Below, piece after piece: positions 12,069 through 22,189 of a stretch of 64,000 nucleotides of DNA. Made by a program: the position numbers and the translations under genes. The notes under the pieces were generated by a model. It saw only the letters and a program-made list of their open reading frames with translations, searched no databases and had not been told where the DNA came from. The DNA is from Massospora cicadina (taxonomy: Eukaryota > Entomophthoromycota > Entomophthoromycetes > Entomophthorales > Entomophthoraceae). How positions within the stretch are numbered: position 1 is the stretch's first letter; each line of letters starts with the position of its first letter. The stretch lies in assembly GCA_022478985.1 (NCBI GenBank), contig JAKSZP010013314.1:1-64000 (forward strand), read 5' to 3'.

Positions 12069-13230
12069 TGTAGGACCGGGGAACATCCCCTGGCCATTGA
12101 TTGGGCCCTTCTTCCCATTTCCATGCAAGAAGGTACCAAAGAGGATGGCTGTACCTCTCATTATTTAGGGCGATCTCGCCCACGTAGTAGACAAGTGCTG
12201 GGTAACAGCTCTTCCACTTTGGATCCCTCCTCTGGTACCTACACTTACCTCAGCAGAACTGTTATAAATATTAGTGAAATCTGCACTGAGATCACCAAAA
12301 TGAAATTGATCGGAACAAAATCAAGTGGCAGCCAGCCCAATGTGCAAATTACAAATGGTTGAAAAGGAATGAAGTCTGATCTATCAACTGGAACAGCTGA
12401 TAGTTTCAATTCAGCTAACACTATGATTGAGAAATTTCCCTCCCTCCTAAAATCATTGGGGATCATCCCCAATGGGCAGGCAACAGTATCAGGCACCATC
12501 AACGAGGGTTCAAAGCTCCCTGCCAGCAAATTGGGCGTTTTTCCCAAAGCAACAATTTCTGACCAAACAAATGGCCCAGTGACTGTGCATGGGTGGGTTG
12601 GGCGTCCCCACCCCCATTCCCAACCAAATGGGCCCGCCCCTACGTGTGGTGGCCTTGGGGGATTCCTGCTGCTCATTGGGTCAAACGCCGTTGTGCCAAC
12701 TGTCAGAAATGTATTTAAGCCTCAGTTTGGATTTTTGAGGCTGAACTGATAGCAACTCAGCCTGCCGTCAAATTCTATGATGTCAGTTCTCAGTTAAATT
12801 ATCTATTCCCCATTCCCAGACAATTTGCAGTTAGGTCAAACTTGAGAGACCCAATACTGGCTTGTTTCCTCTCTAAATCAACCATTATTTAATCAGTTGC
12901 ATCACACTGAGAAAATTGTTGGTTAATTTTTCTTCCTTAAATTTTCCATTAAAAAACCTTCCCCAAAAATTTAGTTTTTATATTTTAGGAATTAAACCGC
13001 CTTTTCCACCAGTACTCTCATACCCCTCAGGGTAACGGCCATGTTTTTCTGGTATTCTATTTTGTGCCTGTACAAAATTCTGGCTAAACCAGCAAATAGT
13101 GGTGAAACTCATTTCCAGTTTCATATCCGTCATACCAGCATCAATGCCTTGGGCATTCTAGTTTGATGTTTGGGTGCTCTGGCAACTAGGCTGACAGCCA
13201 GTCTAATACTTACTTGCTCTTTGTCTGACA
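12069..13230 (+). repeat. 5' LTR of element E
   Basis: A 1162-bp LTR matching 16982-18138, for example GAAGGTACCAAAGAGGATGG and GAAGTCTGATCTATCAACTG in both. It contains an open frame of 126 codons (12369-12749) that is shorter in the 3' copy (17283-17474). A TATA-like GTATTTAAGCC lies near 12711. Confidence 0.92.
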
Positions 13231-13231
13231 T

Positions 13232-13242
13232 AATCAACCAAC
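13232..13242 (+). promoter_or_regulatory. Putative self-priming primer-binding site of element E
   Basis: AATCAACCAAC lies one base after the 5' LTR. It is the exact reverse complement of GTTGGTTGATT at 17828-17838 in the 3' LTR. The 5' LTR copy, 12918-12928, has one mismatch. Tf1/sushi elements prime with the first 11 nucleotides of their own RNA folded back onto such a site. That the transcript begins at this LTR position is inferred. Confidence 0.5.
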
Positions 13243-13529
13243 CATTTTTTTAACCATTTCCGCCTTTATTGTAGATATTGGCGCAGCATAGCCCCTCTTT
13301 TCCAACTGAACCAGGTTATGAAGAAGATTTTCCCTGTCCACAATAGTCTATTTACACTCAAAACTTCAAACCCACACCCCATAATTGCCACGAAATTCTG
13401 CCCATGTCAGCAGAATCTGACATCCCGACTTGCAACGAGTTTACCCCCATAAGAGCCTATTGGTTTCCCCTGACCCCACTACCATCTCTTCGGTATCACT
13501 GGATTCATCCACAACTACCAATAAAGAGA

Positions 13530-13691
13530 ACTTCAAAACTTCTTATTACTATGAAGATTAGCGTTGGGTCCTATCATGTATCCTTTGAGGCCCTGGTGGA
13601 GACTGTTGACGCGGGTAATTTAATGAGTGTAGAACTGGCCCAACAATTGGCACTGGAAATAGATGTGGGTCCAATAGTGATGGTGGCTTAA
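13530..13691 (+). pseudogene. Protease of element E
   Basis: An open frame of the 95-codon stretch 13404-13691 includes VSFEALVETVDAGNLMSVELAQ (13573-13640). That is the retropepsin active-site region (usually ALVDTGAxxNxxS), so the DTGA box is damaged. The frame ends at 13691 and the C-terminal strand cannot be followed. Nothing Gag-like lies between this and the LTR. Confidence 0.6.
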
Positions 13692-14039
13692 TATGCCTCC
13701 GAGACCTCATATGTCGTCCGTCAGCCAGTGCCTTTTTTCAATCCACCAGTTTAGCTTCTGTGATAATTTTTCAGCATTGCTGAACTTGGTGTTTCCAGTG
13801 ATCTTAGGTGTGGGATGGTAGCGCCAACAACATGTAAAGATTCACTTGGAGTCTAATATGTTGTCATTTACCAATGATCAACTGGAGGGTGAATTCCCTC
13901 TGGTTGACGCCCTTAAGAAAACACAAGACCGCAGTTCTATCACTTCCCTCGTCACTTCTGCAGGAATACCGGCCGATTTTCCAGAGAGCTTAATGCACTA
14001 TTGAAGTATCTTTGACTCAGAAAAGGCGGATCATCTGCC

Positions 14040-14790
14040 TCCTCACACTAGGTTCGACTGTGGATTTCAAATGACTGTGGAGTTGGTGAACATCAACTGT
14101 CCGCTGTATCCCCATACAGCGGAGGAATAAATTGCACTCAAAACCTGGTTGGACAATATGCTGAAAAAATGGTGGTTGTTCAAGGAGACCTCGCCTGTCA
14201 CCACACCCATCACCTTCACCAAAAAAGCGTACAGTTCATTCCATCCCTGCATGGATTATGGCCACTTAAACATATTACGGTTTCTGATCCCTACCTCTTG
14301 CCTCTAAAGCAGATGATCAGCCAGGCAATCGCTAAATCCTGTGTGTTCTTTAAGCTGGATCTAGTGAACGCCTTTAACCAAACTTGGGTAATGAAAGGAC
14401 AAGAATGGTTAACAGCAATCTGGATGAAGCGTGGCATTTTCCAATTCCGTGTAATGCCCTTTATGCTGAAGAATACTCCCACTATGTTTCAACGCATGAT
14501 CAACAATGTATTGGGTGACCTCCAATTTACCTGCGCAGTTGCATACATTGATGATATTATGGTTCACTCCCTGAATCCAATACAACATGCTACTGACTTG
14601 GAAGCATTTGTGGCCGCCTTGCATAAGGCAGGCTTGTTCATCAAGCCTTCCAAGTGCGAGTTTTATAAGAAGGAGGTTACCTTCCTTGGGAACCGCATCC
14701 TTAAAGACAGTTACACAATCCCTCCAAATAAGTTGGATGTGATCTGAGAATGGCCAAACCCAAAAAACCAGAAACAACTTCAGAGCTTCT
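14040..14790 (+). pseudogene. Reverse transcriptase of element E
   Basis: A long open stretch (14169-14747, 192 codons) within a broken Pol. It contains CVFFKLDLVNAFNQTWV (RT motif A, about 14342-14390), FQFRVMPFMLKNTPTMFQRMI (motif B, about 14440-14500) and CAVAYIDDIMVHS (motif C, YIDD at 14544-14555, intact). SKCEFYKKEVTFLGNRI (14653-14700) is the connection to the thumb. The upstream fingers region (14040-14250) is frame-disrupted. It would copy element RNA into DNA inside the particle. The catalytic Asp pair survives here, unlike in elements A and C. Confidence 0.85.
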
Positions 14791-15460
14791 TGGGAACCAT
14801 CATTTTCCTAAAAAAATTTTATCTGGCACTTTCCCAGCTTGCTGCCCCGCTCCACCCCCTCACTGGCAAGAATGTACCATTTTGCTGGATGCTCGAATGC
14901 CAACAGGCGTTCAAATTGATTAGGGAGGTTTTTGTGTCCCTGCCCATTTTGAAGCACGCCAATCCCATCAAGCTGTATATTGTTGCATGTGACGCCTCGT
15001 TGGTAGCAGTGGGAGCGGTGTTGCTCCAAGAAGCATGATGGTTTGTAACTCCTGGTCGCCTATTTCTCCAAGAGATTCACCTCCACAGAGAAGCCTTGGG
15101 CCATTTATGACAAGGAATTGGCAGCTGTTGCATGGGCCTAACTCATTGGAGGTACCTGTTACAGGGTGCTCAACATGAATTAATGGTCCACATGGATCAC
15201 CAGGCCCTTTTGTAATTTCATAAACCTCAAAAATTGGCGCATCAGCAAGCCCAAACCTATCAGGACCTGTGCAGTTTTAACTTCAAATATTAATTCAAAA
15301 AAGGTGCGCTCAATGTACTTTTCCAATTTTCTAAGCTTCAGCCCCGCCCACTGTTCCTCGTACCCAGAGGAAATGGATCTCATTACCATAATTCCTGCCA
15401 CCAAATCCTGTCAATTGTCCCCCCTATTGTTTATATGTTGCTTTAGCTCCTGACCCCCAA
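14790..15460 (+). pseudogene. RNase H of element E
   Basis: Starts from FFLGTIIFLKKF-type sequence and continues through PLTGKNVPFCWMLECQQAFK. The first catalytic Asp is in LYIVACDASLVAVGAVLLQ (about 14968-15028). After a stop, later motifs (DKELAAVAWA, about 15110, and the HMDHQAL region, about 15185) are in other frames. The domain degrades the RNA strand after copying. It is broken here by frameshifts. Confidence 0.75.
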
Positions 15461-16640
15461 CTAGTGGCTCAGGTCTTAGCCAGTCGAATGGCCTGCCCTG
15501 AGGGTGTGGAGTTGGTTGAGAAGTTGGCCCACCCAAGTCATAAATAATTTCTATACTCTTTGGAGGAGGGGCTCAATTATTTTCAGTATTGCATCTTGGT
15601 TCCCCCATCCTTCCAAACGGAGGTATTACATGCACATCACGATCCCCCACAGTCAGTCATCCCAGCAACAATAAATGCATTGGATTGGTCAAGAAAACCT
15701 ACAATGGGCGGGTTTGACAAAAGAAGTTCCATTCTGGATCGCCAATTGTATTACTTGTGCCAGGGCTAAGTCAGACTGCTCTGGTAAAAATGGCCTTTTG
15801 CACCCCTTACAGCAGGCGGAGGGTCCATGGACATCGGTGTCCATGGACTTTATCGTTGAACTTCCCTGCTCTAATGGGTTCACAGAGGTGATGGTGGTGG
15901 TTGATTGCTTCACAAAATTTTCCCTCTTTATACCTTGTACTTCCACGATTATGTTGAAAAAAACTGCCTGACTTTTGTACGCCATGTGTTTTGGATGTTT
16001 GGTCTCCCCCAGGAGATCATCAGTGACTGTGGCTCACAGTTCACAATGCAGTTTTGGAGTGAACTCCTATTGATCCAAAAAAATCCCCCTGTCACTCCAC
16101 TGCTTATCATCCCCAAGTTTATGGGAAGACTGAGCGAGCTAACCAAGTCCTCAAACAGTACCTGCGTTGCTATGCTGCGGCTGCACAAAACACCTGGGCC
16201 TACGACCTTCCCCTTGCTCAATTCGCTTATAACAATGGAACCCATGCATCTACGGGGTTTTTGCCCTAAAAAGCAACGTTGGGTTATAACCCTTCTTTTT
16301 AGTCATACCTTACTTGTGGCCTGAGGTCCAAGCTGCTGTAGATCACGCTGAATATATCAGGTCAACTCAATCCTTGGTGCGGGAACACCTCAACAAAGCT
16401 ATTGATGACTACAAGTGGTTCGCGGATTATAAGCTGCTCCCAGGTCACAATATAACAGTGGCCTCCTATGTTATGCTCAATACCTGCCATTCACAAATCC
16501 AAGCTCCTTCCATAAATTTGCAAGTAAGCATTTGGGTCCCCATCTGGTGGAAGAGGTCTTAGGTAATGGTGCATTCTGGTTGAAGCTTCTGGCTCACTGA
16601 GAAAAACATCTTATCTTCCACGTTTCCCAGCTGTCACCTT
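15460..16640 (+). pseudogene. Integrase of element E
   Basis: Zinc-finger remnants occur near 15630-15760, ending in ANCITCARAKSDC. The catalytic core runs from SMDFIVELPCSNGFTEVMVV (about 15837-15900, first Asp) through EIISDCGSQFTMQFWSELL (about 16010-16070, second Asp) to GRLSELTKSSNS (about 16120, catalytic Glu region). The C-terminal part near 16480-16630 leads to the chromodomain. The frames are 15675-15971, 15905-16324 and 16314-16562, so at least two frameshifts break it. Confidence 0.8.
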
Positions 16641-16679
16641 TCAAGGGTACAGTCCCCACGGAACCTGAACTGATCATCA

Positions 16680-16981
16680 TCAAGGGTGTGGAAGAAGTTG
16701 AGGTAGAGAATATCCTGGCATCCCACAAGTCCCAACGATCTGTACAATATCTAGTGGCTTGGAAAGGTTATCCAGCATATGAGAACAGTTGGGTCAAGGC
16801 GCGCGATTGTGAGAACTGTATGGAACTTTTCAAAGCATTTCACAAATCCCACCCCAATGCTCCACGCCCTCCCCCAAAAAGCAACAGTTATGGAGATAAA
16901 GTTACCCAAGGCGCACAAAAATGTGGCTCTTGTGAAGTTTCCCAGGGGTGGGGCCCTTCCCTTGGTAAAAGGAAAGGGTAA
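16680..16981 (+). pseudogene. Chromodomain of element E integrase
   Basis: Open stretch 16688-16981. It reads EEVEVENILASHKSQRS, then YLVAWKGYPAYENSWV, then LFKAFHKSHPNAPRP. This is a typical chromodomain: hydrophobic beta-strand, W-KGY core, NSWV and C-terminal helix. In fungal chromoviruses it sits at the integrase C-terminus and targets histone-modified chromatin. It is well preserved, but the Pol frame upstream is broken. The frame continues nearly to the LTR boundary. Confidence 0.85.
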
Positions 16982-18138
16982 TGTAAGTCCCAGGGAACGT
17001 CCCATGGCCATTGATTGGGCCCTTTTACCATTTCCGAGCAAGAAGGTACCAAAGAGGATGGCTGTACCTCTTGTTACTCATGGCGATATCGCCCATGTGG
17101 TAGATAAGCACTGGGTAACAGCTCTTCCGCTTTGGATCCCTCCTCCGGTACCTACACTTACCTTGGCAGAACTGTTACAGGGAATTAGTAAAATATTCAC
17201 TGAATTTATCGAAATGAAATTTATCAGAATAAAATTGAGTGGCAGTCAGCCCAATGTTTAAATTACAAATGGTCAAAAAGGAATGAAGTCTGATCTATCA
17301 ACTGGAACAGCTGATAGTTTCAATTCAGCTAACACTACAATTGAGAAAATTCCCTCCCTCCCAAAATTGTTGGGGATCATCCCCAACGGGCAGGCAACAG
17401 TATTGGGCACCATTGATGAGGGTTCAAAGCTCCCTGCCAGCAAATCGGGCATGCGCCTAAAGCAACAATTCTGACCAAACAAATGGCTCAGCGACTGGGC
17501 ATGGGTGGGTTGGGCGTCCCCAACCTGTTCTCAACCAAATAGACCCATCCCTACGTGAATGGCCTTGTATATTCCGGCTGCTCATTGGGCTAAACGCCGT
17601 TGTGCCAACTGTTAGAATCGTATATAAGCCTCATTTCATATGTTTGAGGTCAAACTGATAGCAACTCAGCCTGCCGCCAAATTCTTTGATGACAGTTATC
17701 AGTTAACTTATCTGTTCCCCATTCCCAAACAATTCGCTGGTTAGGTCAAACTTGAGGGACCTGATCCCAGCTTGTTTCCTCTCTAAATCAACCACTATTT
17801 AATCAGTCACATTGCACTGAGAAAATTGTTGGTTGATTTTTCGTCCTTAAATTTTCCATTAAAACCTTCCCCAAAATTTAGTTTTTATAAGTTGAGAATT
17901 TGACCGCCTTTTCCGCTGGCACTCTCATACCCCTTGGGGTTAATGGCCGTGTTTTTCTGGTATTCTATTTTGTGCCTGTACTAAATTCTGGCTCACCGGC
18001 AGATAGTGGTGAAACACATTTCCAGTATCATATCCGTCATACCAGCATCAATGCCTTGGGCATTCTAGTTTGATGTTTGGGTGCTATGGCACCTAGGCTG
18101 GCAGGACAGTCTGATTCTTACTTGGTGTTTGCCTGACA
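16982..18138 (+). repeat. 3' LTR of element E
   Basis: A 1157-bp copy starting TGTAAGTCCC and ending TGCCTGACA. It holds the priming complement GTTGGTTGATT at 17828-17838. Confidence 0.92.
17621..17628 (+). promoter_or_regulatory. TATA box in E LTR
   Basis: TATATAAG in the 3' LTR, matching TATTTAAG at the same place in the 5' LTR. A second AT-rich box, TATTTAAT, lies about 20 bp before the proposed transcript start at 17828. Confidence 0.45.
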
Positions 18139-18690
18139 GACATCCTTGCTTGTGAAGAATTTTTTCAAGGCTCAACATGGCTGTAGTTGTAGCTTCTGAT
18201 TCATTAATAGCCTTATCTTTGACCCATTTGGTCAAGTGATCAATGGCTGCAATGATGTACTTGGCCTTTGTATTGATTTTTGAAAGTGTGCTGACAGTGT
18301 CAATAGATATAGTGTGCCAAGTGAACTTAGGCTGAACAAGCTGATAAGATGCACTTTTTGGAACGGGTTTTTCTGTGACACTTTGCATAGCATTCTAGCG
18401 TTTCTTGGATGTTAAAAGGCATTGACTTCTAATAGTGAATTTCTTCAGATGCTCTTTTGTCTTTTTATATCCACCATCACCTATGGCCTTATGGGAAGCC
18501 AAAATGATGTCTCTTTGGGCCGATGATCTTGGGAAAATATACTTCTTGCCTATATGATCTTGCAAAGTGTCCCGTTTTCAACAATTGTATTTTTTTGTAA
18601 ATCCAATAATAGATCTTGGACGGATTCAGGATCATCTTGGTACTCTCCGCTGATTATTTTCTTAACTAACTCATTGGCCACTGACTAAGT
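18139..18690 (-). pseudogene. Integrase of element D, proximal part
   Basis: A minus-strand open stretch (18388-18065 before E is excluded) reads SYQLVQPKFTWHTISIDTV, first catalytic Asp, then KYIIAAIDHLTKWV and EKILHKQGC, where E interrupts it. Upstream (18400-18690) are zinc-finger remnants. It continues at 12068. Confidence 0.75.
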
Positions 18691-18699
18691 GTTGCAATG

Positions 18700-19170
18700 G
18701 TTGATATTTGTGATACATTTGGCGTTTTGATGTTTTTCCCAGCTCAATTCTCAATTGTGTAGTCATAAGCTTGAAGCTTTAATGCCCAGTGGGTTAATCG
18801 GCCCTCAAGCTCTCTTAATTGTTCAGCTATCTTAGGGAAGCATGATCAATAACAACTTTAATCTGTTTGCCATGAAGTTATACCTTAAATTGCTTGCAAG
18901 CATATTTGACGGCTAAGTATTCTCGTTCCATCACCATGTAATTTCTCTTATGAACATTTAAGATCCAACTTGCAAAGGCAACTGGGTGTTTTCATCATCT
19001 TCCCAAATTTGAGATAATAAAGCCCCCACTGTTGTTAGGGATGCATCAATTTGGACTATAAATTTATGATCAAAGTCTGGGTAACAAAGAACAGGTGTGA
19101 CAAATAGCGTCAAATGGAGTTAGTTAAATGCATTTTGGCAAGATGGAGTTCAGTTGAGTGGGACCTTATC
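18700..19170 (-). pseudogene. RNase H of element D
   Basis: On the minus strand, VLCYPDFDHKFIVQIDASLTT and VGALLSQ (about 19100-19020) mark the first catalytic Asp. The end of the domain can be followed to about 18740 (NPLGIKAS). Many stops. It lies between the RT (19171-19601) and the integrase, as expected. Confidence 0.7.
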
Positions 19171-19601
19171 CACAAGTAGATAAGTAGCTCTCCAAGCTGT
19201 GCAAAGTTGGTGATATATTGGCAAAAAGTACCTGATCATGCCTAGGAATACTTGGATATCACGCATGGATTCAGGAAGTTTCATTATGGAATGGCATCTA
19301 AACTAAAAAGGGTTGTGTCAAAGACCCACTTTGCCAATTACAGATAAGGATATTCCAGCTGGTCTTTGAAGAATGGCACTTTTTGGGATTGATTCTTAAA
19401 TTTGCAGCTGAGCTGTCTTCTGAAAAACTCCTCTAAGTGTTCCAGATGGTCACCAAAAGTGCAGCTAAAACGTTGATATCATCAAGGTACACTAGTGCAC
19501 ATGACAACTTTAATTCTCCCAGGATTGTATCCATGGCCCTTTGAAAGGTAGCCTAGGCATTGTAGAGCCCTTGAGGCATTCTTGTCAGCTGTAATAGGCC
19601 C
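19171..19601 (-). pseudogene. Reverse transcriptase of element D, distal part
   Basis: On the minus strand directly after the B insertion: LTRMPQGLYNA (motif B), then FQRAMDTILGELKLSCALVY and YLDDINV (motif C, Asp pair intact, about 19500-19480), followed by the thumb region. The sequence continues the RT fragment at 25427-25760 in frame once B and one GGCCC copy are removed conceptually. Stops remain elsewhere. Confidence 0.8.
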
Positions 19602-20400
19602 TGTGGTATCCACCGATGGATGCCACAAATTTTTTATCAAAGTGAGAATCTTACTTTTTAATAAAAGTATAAAATATCGCTTTTTTAAAGTTTTTTATGT
19701 TTTTTTGTTATTAAGCTGGGCAAAACCAATAGAAGAACCTTTTCTCAATACTAGTTTTCCTATTTAAATTAGTTCGGATTTTGAGACCAGGGGTATTCAA
19801 GGCAAAAGTATATAAAGCTGAGTTCTCCAAATTGGGAAATATAGGCTTTCAGCCTATCAGATCAAAGATAAAATTTTTTTGAGGCAAAACTGACCCATGT
19901 GGTAGCAATTTGATGAATTGTATCCAATCACCAGTGAGCAAAATCTTCTCACCTCAGCGGTGGTCAGACTCAGGTAGTAATGATTGGTTAATGTTTACCC
20001 TATCATTGGTGGGTAGTATCTTTGCACCTCAGAGGTGGTCAGATTCATGTGGTAAAGATTTGTTAATTTTTATCCTATCATCATCAAGTAAAATCTTCAC
20101 ACCTCGGAGGTGGTCAGATTCATGTGGTAACAAACACCTCAAATTAGGCTGAGAAGTCAGAGAATTCCTATTATCAGTTCTTACCTTATTATCCAATTTT
20201 GGTTATAATCCTTATTTTTCTGATAGTCAGGATTCCACCAAGAATCCACCAAGGTCTTTTTGCTATTGGTACTTATATTGTTGATAACCACAATACCATT
20301 CAAAGATTGGGTAGGAGATGGGCCAATCATGGTAGCAGATTTGGGAGCACTCATACCTCCAACATTCTTTCTCCTAAGTTAAGAAGGTGAATATCCGACA
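19602..20400 (-). repeat. 3' LTR of element B
   Basis: Nearly co-linear with the 5' LTR at 24626-25426, with few indels. Many differences are C/T or G/A, often consistent with lost CpG. On the minus strand it begins TGTCGGATATTC and ends GGATACCACA. Confidence 0.95.
19926..20145 (-). repeat. Three ~75-bp LTR repeats with a palindromic CACCTC-GAGGTG core
   Basis: Three tandem units start near 19928, 20002 and 20077. Each holds a near-palindrome: CACCTCAGCGGTGG, CACCTCAGAGGTGG, CACCTCGGAGGTGG, followed by TCAGA.TCA.GTGGTAA. The 5' LTR carries the same array at 24953-25175. A repeated dyad in an LTR is what an enhancer or transcription-factor operator looks like. Function is inferred. The 80-codon open frame over it is a by-product. 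Confidence 0.7.
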
Positions 20401-20415
20401 TTGCCCCCCTCAAGA
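20401..20415 (-). promoter_or_regulatory. Polypurine tract of element B
   Basis: On the minus strand TTGAGGGGGGCAA directly precedes the 3' LTR, the expected plus-strand primer site. Confidence 0.7.
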
Positions 20416-20435
20416 ATGTTGGGAGGGGTGTAGGG

Positions 20436-21500
20436 TCATAGGAAGCGGCCATATACCCTGCTTATGATATTTCCTGTAGCCAAATATTTGATAGAATACT
20501 CATTTCCTCTCTTATACATGATGGTAAATGGCCCCTCCCAGATTGATCCAAGTTTGCCACTATGGGGAGTTATGCAATTGTAGTAATATAAAACCATATC
20601 TGACACTTGAAAAGAAAGTAGAGGAGCTCGGAGCTCATTGGCAGCTTGGCCTTCTTTAGTAACCATTTTAGCTAGGTTGGTCATAGCCTCCGATTGAAGC
20701 TGAATGATGTGGTTAGCTAACCTTTTCATGGCTTTCTCAAGTTCCTCTCCTCTAGAGAAGACATACTTAGCTAATATAGCAGGTATGTCCGGTTCCCTGC
20801 CATACAAAACTTGGAAATGGGACATTTTCAAAATCTGGTGATAGCCAATTTGGTAAGCCATAAGCGCGCTTAGGAGATAATGATCCCAATGAAGGGGATC
20901 AGATGAAGCCATTTTCCATAAAATCAAAACCAGAGTACCATTGGCTCGCTCTACTGTACCATTGGTTGATGGTTTATATGGAGCTGAGAACAGTTTCTGG
21001 GGTCCCATGGAAGCAGCTAAGGTTTTGACTACTCTGGATGTAAAATTTTTCCCGTTATCACAGAGTAGTACTTGAGGGCACCCATGTTGAGTAAAAATAT
21101 TTTGATGGAGAAAGGTGGCAGTGGCCTTAGCAGTTTGGGCCGGCAGCGCCACAGCTTCCACTCACTTCGTGAAGTGGTCAATGCCTACCAAAATATATTT
21201 GTTTCCACCAGTGTTTTGAGGAAGCGGCCCTACCACGTCCAAGCTCATGGTATGGAATGGCTGTTGTGGGGTAGTTGGCTGATATTGGTATCTAGTCTTG
21301 AATCAAGACTGCTTTTTACACGTAAGGCAAGCATCCAAGACTTCAACAATGGCCTCCATAATTCCCTCCCAAAAATACCGATCCTTGATCCACTCATAGG
21401 TTTTCTTTACTCCTCCATGGCCTAAAGTTGTATTAGCTTCCAAGATGTCAGGTACACGTTCTGAGGGTCATAGGTAAGGCAACCATTTCGCCTTCACTTG
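20436..21500 (-). pseudogene. Integrase of element B
   Basis: A 241-codon open stretch (21161-20436) plus an upstream part. Before 21161, HTMSLDVVGPLPQNTGGNKY (first catalytic Asp) is followed by IDHFTK and a stop where W is expected, a G-to-A type change. The open stretch then carries HGCPQVLLCDNGKNFT (second Asp), STNGTVERANGTLV (catalytic Glu), SHFQVLYGREPDIPA and a C-terminal GPFTIMYKRGNEYSI segment of the GPY/F type. No chromodomain follows. Zinc-finger remnants lie near 21300-21480. With one or few lesions it is the best integrase in the window. Confidence 0.85.
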
Positions 21501-21616
21501 TTTATACAATTTCCGCTTTCTACTTTTGTGTTATGGAAGTGCCAGGCCAACATCCTCTGTACAGGCTCATCCCCATCTTCCCAGTCATTTGGGGTCATTA
21601 GAAGTTCATACAGCTG

Positions 21617-22180
21617 CTACGCTTCACTGTTATCTAGGCGGAGGATGGGCAGACGAGTTAACCCATCAACATTCAGGTGGCGGGTTCCAGCGCGGTGTTC
21701 AATCTTCATATTGTAATGCTGGAGCTTTAGAGCCCAGCGAGCTAAGCGCCCCGTAGGATCCTTCATGTTGTGCAACCATTTTAAAGATGCGTGGTCCGTG
21801 ATCACAGTGATAGAGGTCCCATACAAGAAAGGGCGATAATGCTTCACTGCGAGTAGAACGGCGAGACACTCCTTCTTAGTAACACTATAGTTGCGTTCTG
21901 CCTTTGATATCATTTTATTAAAATATGAGACAGGATAATCTACCCCTTTTTCATTCAGTTGGTCTAGGATGGCCCTGACGGCGTAGTCTGAGGCGTCTGT
22001 AAACAAAATAAACGGTTTTTCATAATCAGGATGCCTTAGGATAGGCCGTTCTTGCAGCAGCAACTTCATTGTTTCATAGGCGGCCTTCTGTTCAGTGCCC
22101 CATTGAGAAGGGGTATTCTTTTTTAGTAAGCGAACAAGGGGCTCGCTGAGTTGGGCAAACTTAGGGATGAACTGATGTAA
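21617..22180 (-). CDS. RNase H domain of element B Pol
   Basis: An open stretch of 150 codons (22069-21617) starting within Pol, so its first Met is not a true start. It holds PFILFTDASDYAVRAIL (first Asp), KKECLAVLLAVKHYRPFLYG (Glu), VITDHASLKWLHN (Asp) and GTRHLNVDGLTRLP (last Asp). All four expected acidic positions are present. The RNA-degrading domain follows the RT thumb, and integrase follows it. Part of a broken polyprotein and probably not expressed as a separate protein. Confidence 0.8.
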   Translation of the reverse strand, partial: LHQFIPKFAQLSEPLVRLLKKNTPSQWGTEQKAAYETMKLLLQERPILRHPDYEKPFILFTDASDYAVRAILDQLNEKGVDYPVSYFNKMISKAERNYSVTKKECLAVLLAVKHYRPFLYGTSITVITDHASLKWLHNMKDPTGRLARWALKLQHYNMKIEHRAGTRHLNVDGLTRLPILRLDNSEA

Positions 22181-22189
22181 TACCCCATC

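Larger units (their letters stand above)
12069..18138 (+). mobile_element. Ty3/gypsy element E (chromovirus), inserted in D's integrase
   Basis: A plus-strand element with LTRs at 12069-13230 and 16982-18138 (TGTA...CTGACA). The target duplication is TACAT at 12064-12068 and GACAT at 18139-18143, 4 of 5 identical. The internal region (13231-16981) encodes protease, RT, RNase H, integrase and chromodomain, but only about 300 bp separate the LTR from the protease and no Gag is recognised. No TGG-type primer site is present. The bases after the LTR instead match the reverse complement of an LTR segment, as in self-priming Tf1/sushi elements. Confidence 0.92.

Noticed and set aside
19910..20152. 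An 80-codon frame with repeated 'RWSDS' words, also at 24936-25178
   Set aside because: It lies in both LTRs of B on the opposite strand. The repetition reflects the three 75-bp DNA repeats, so it is not a gene.
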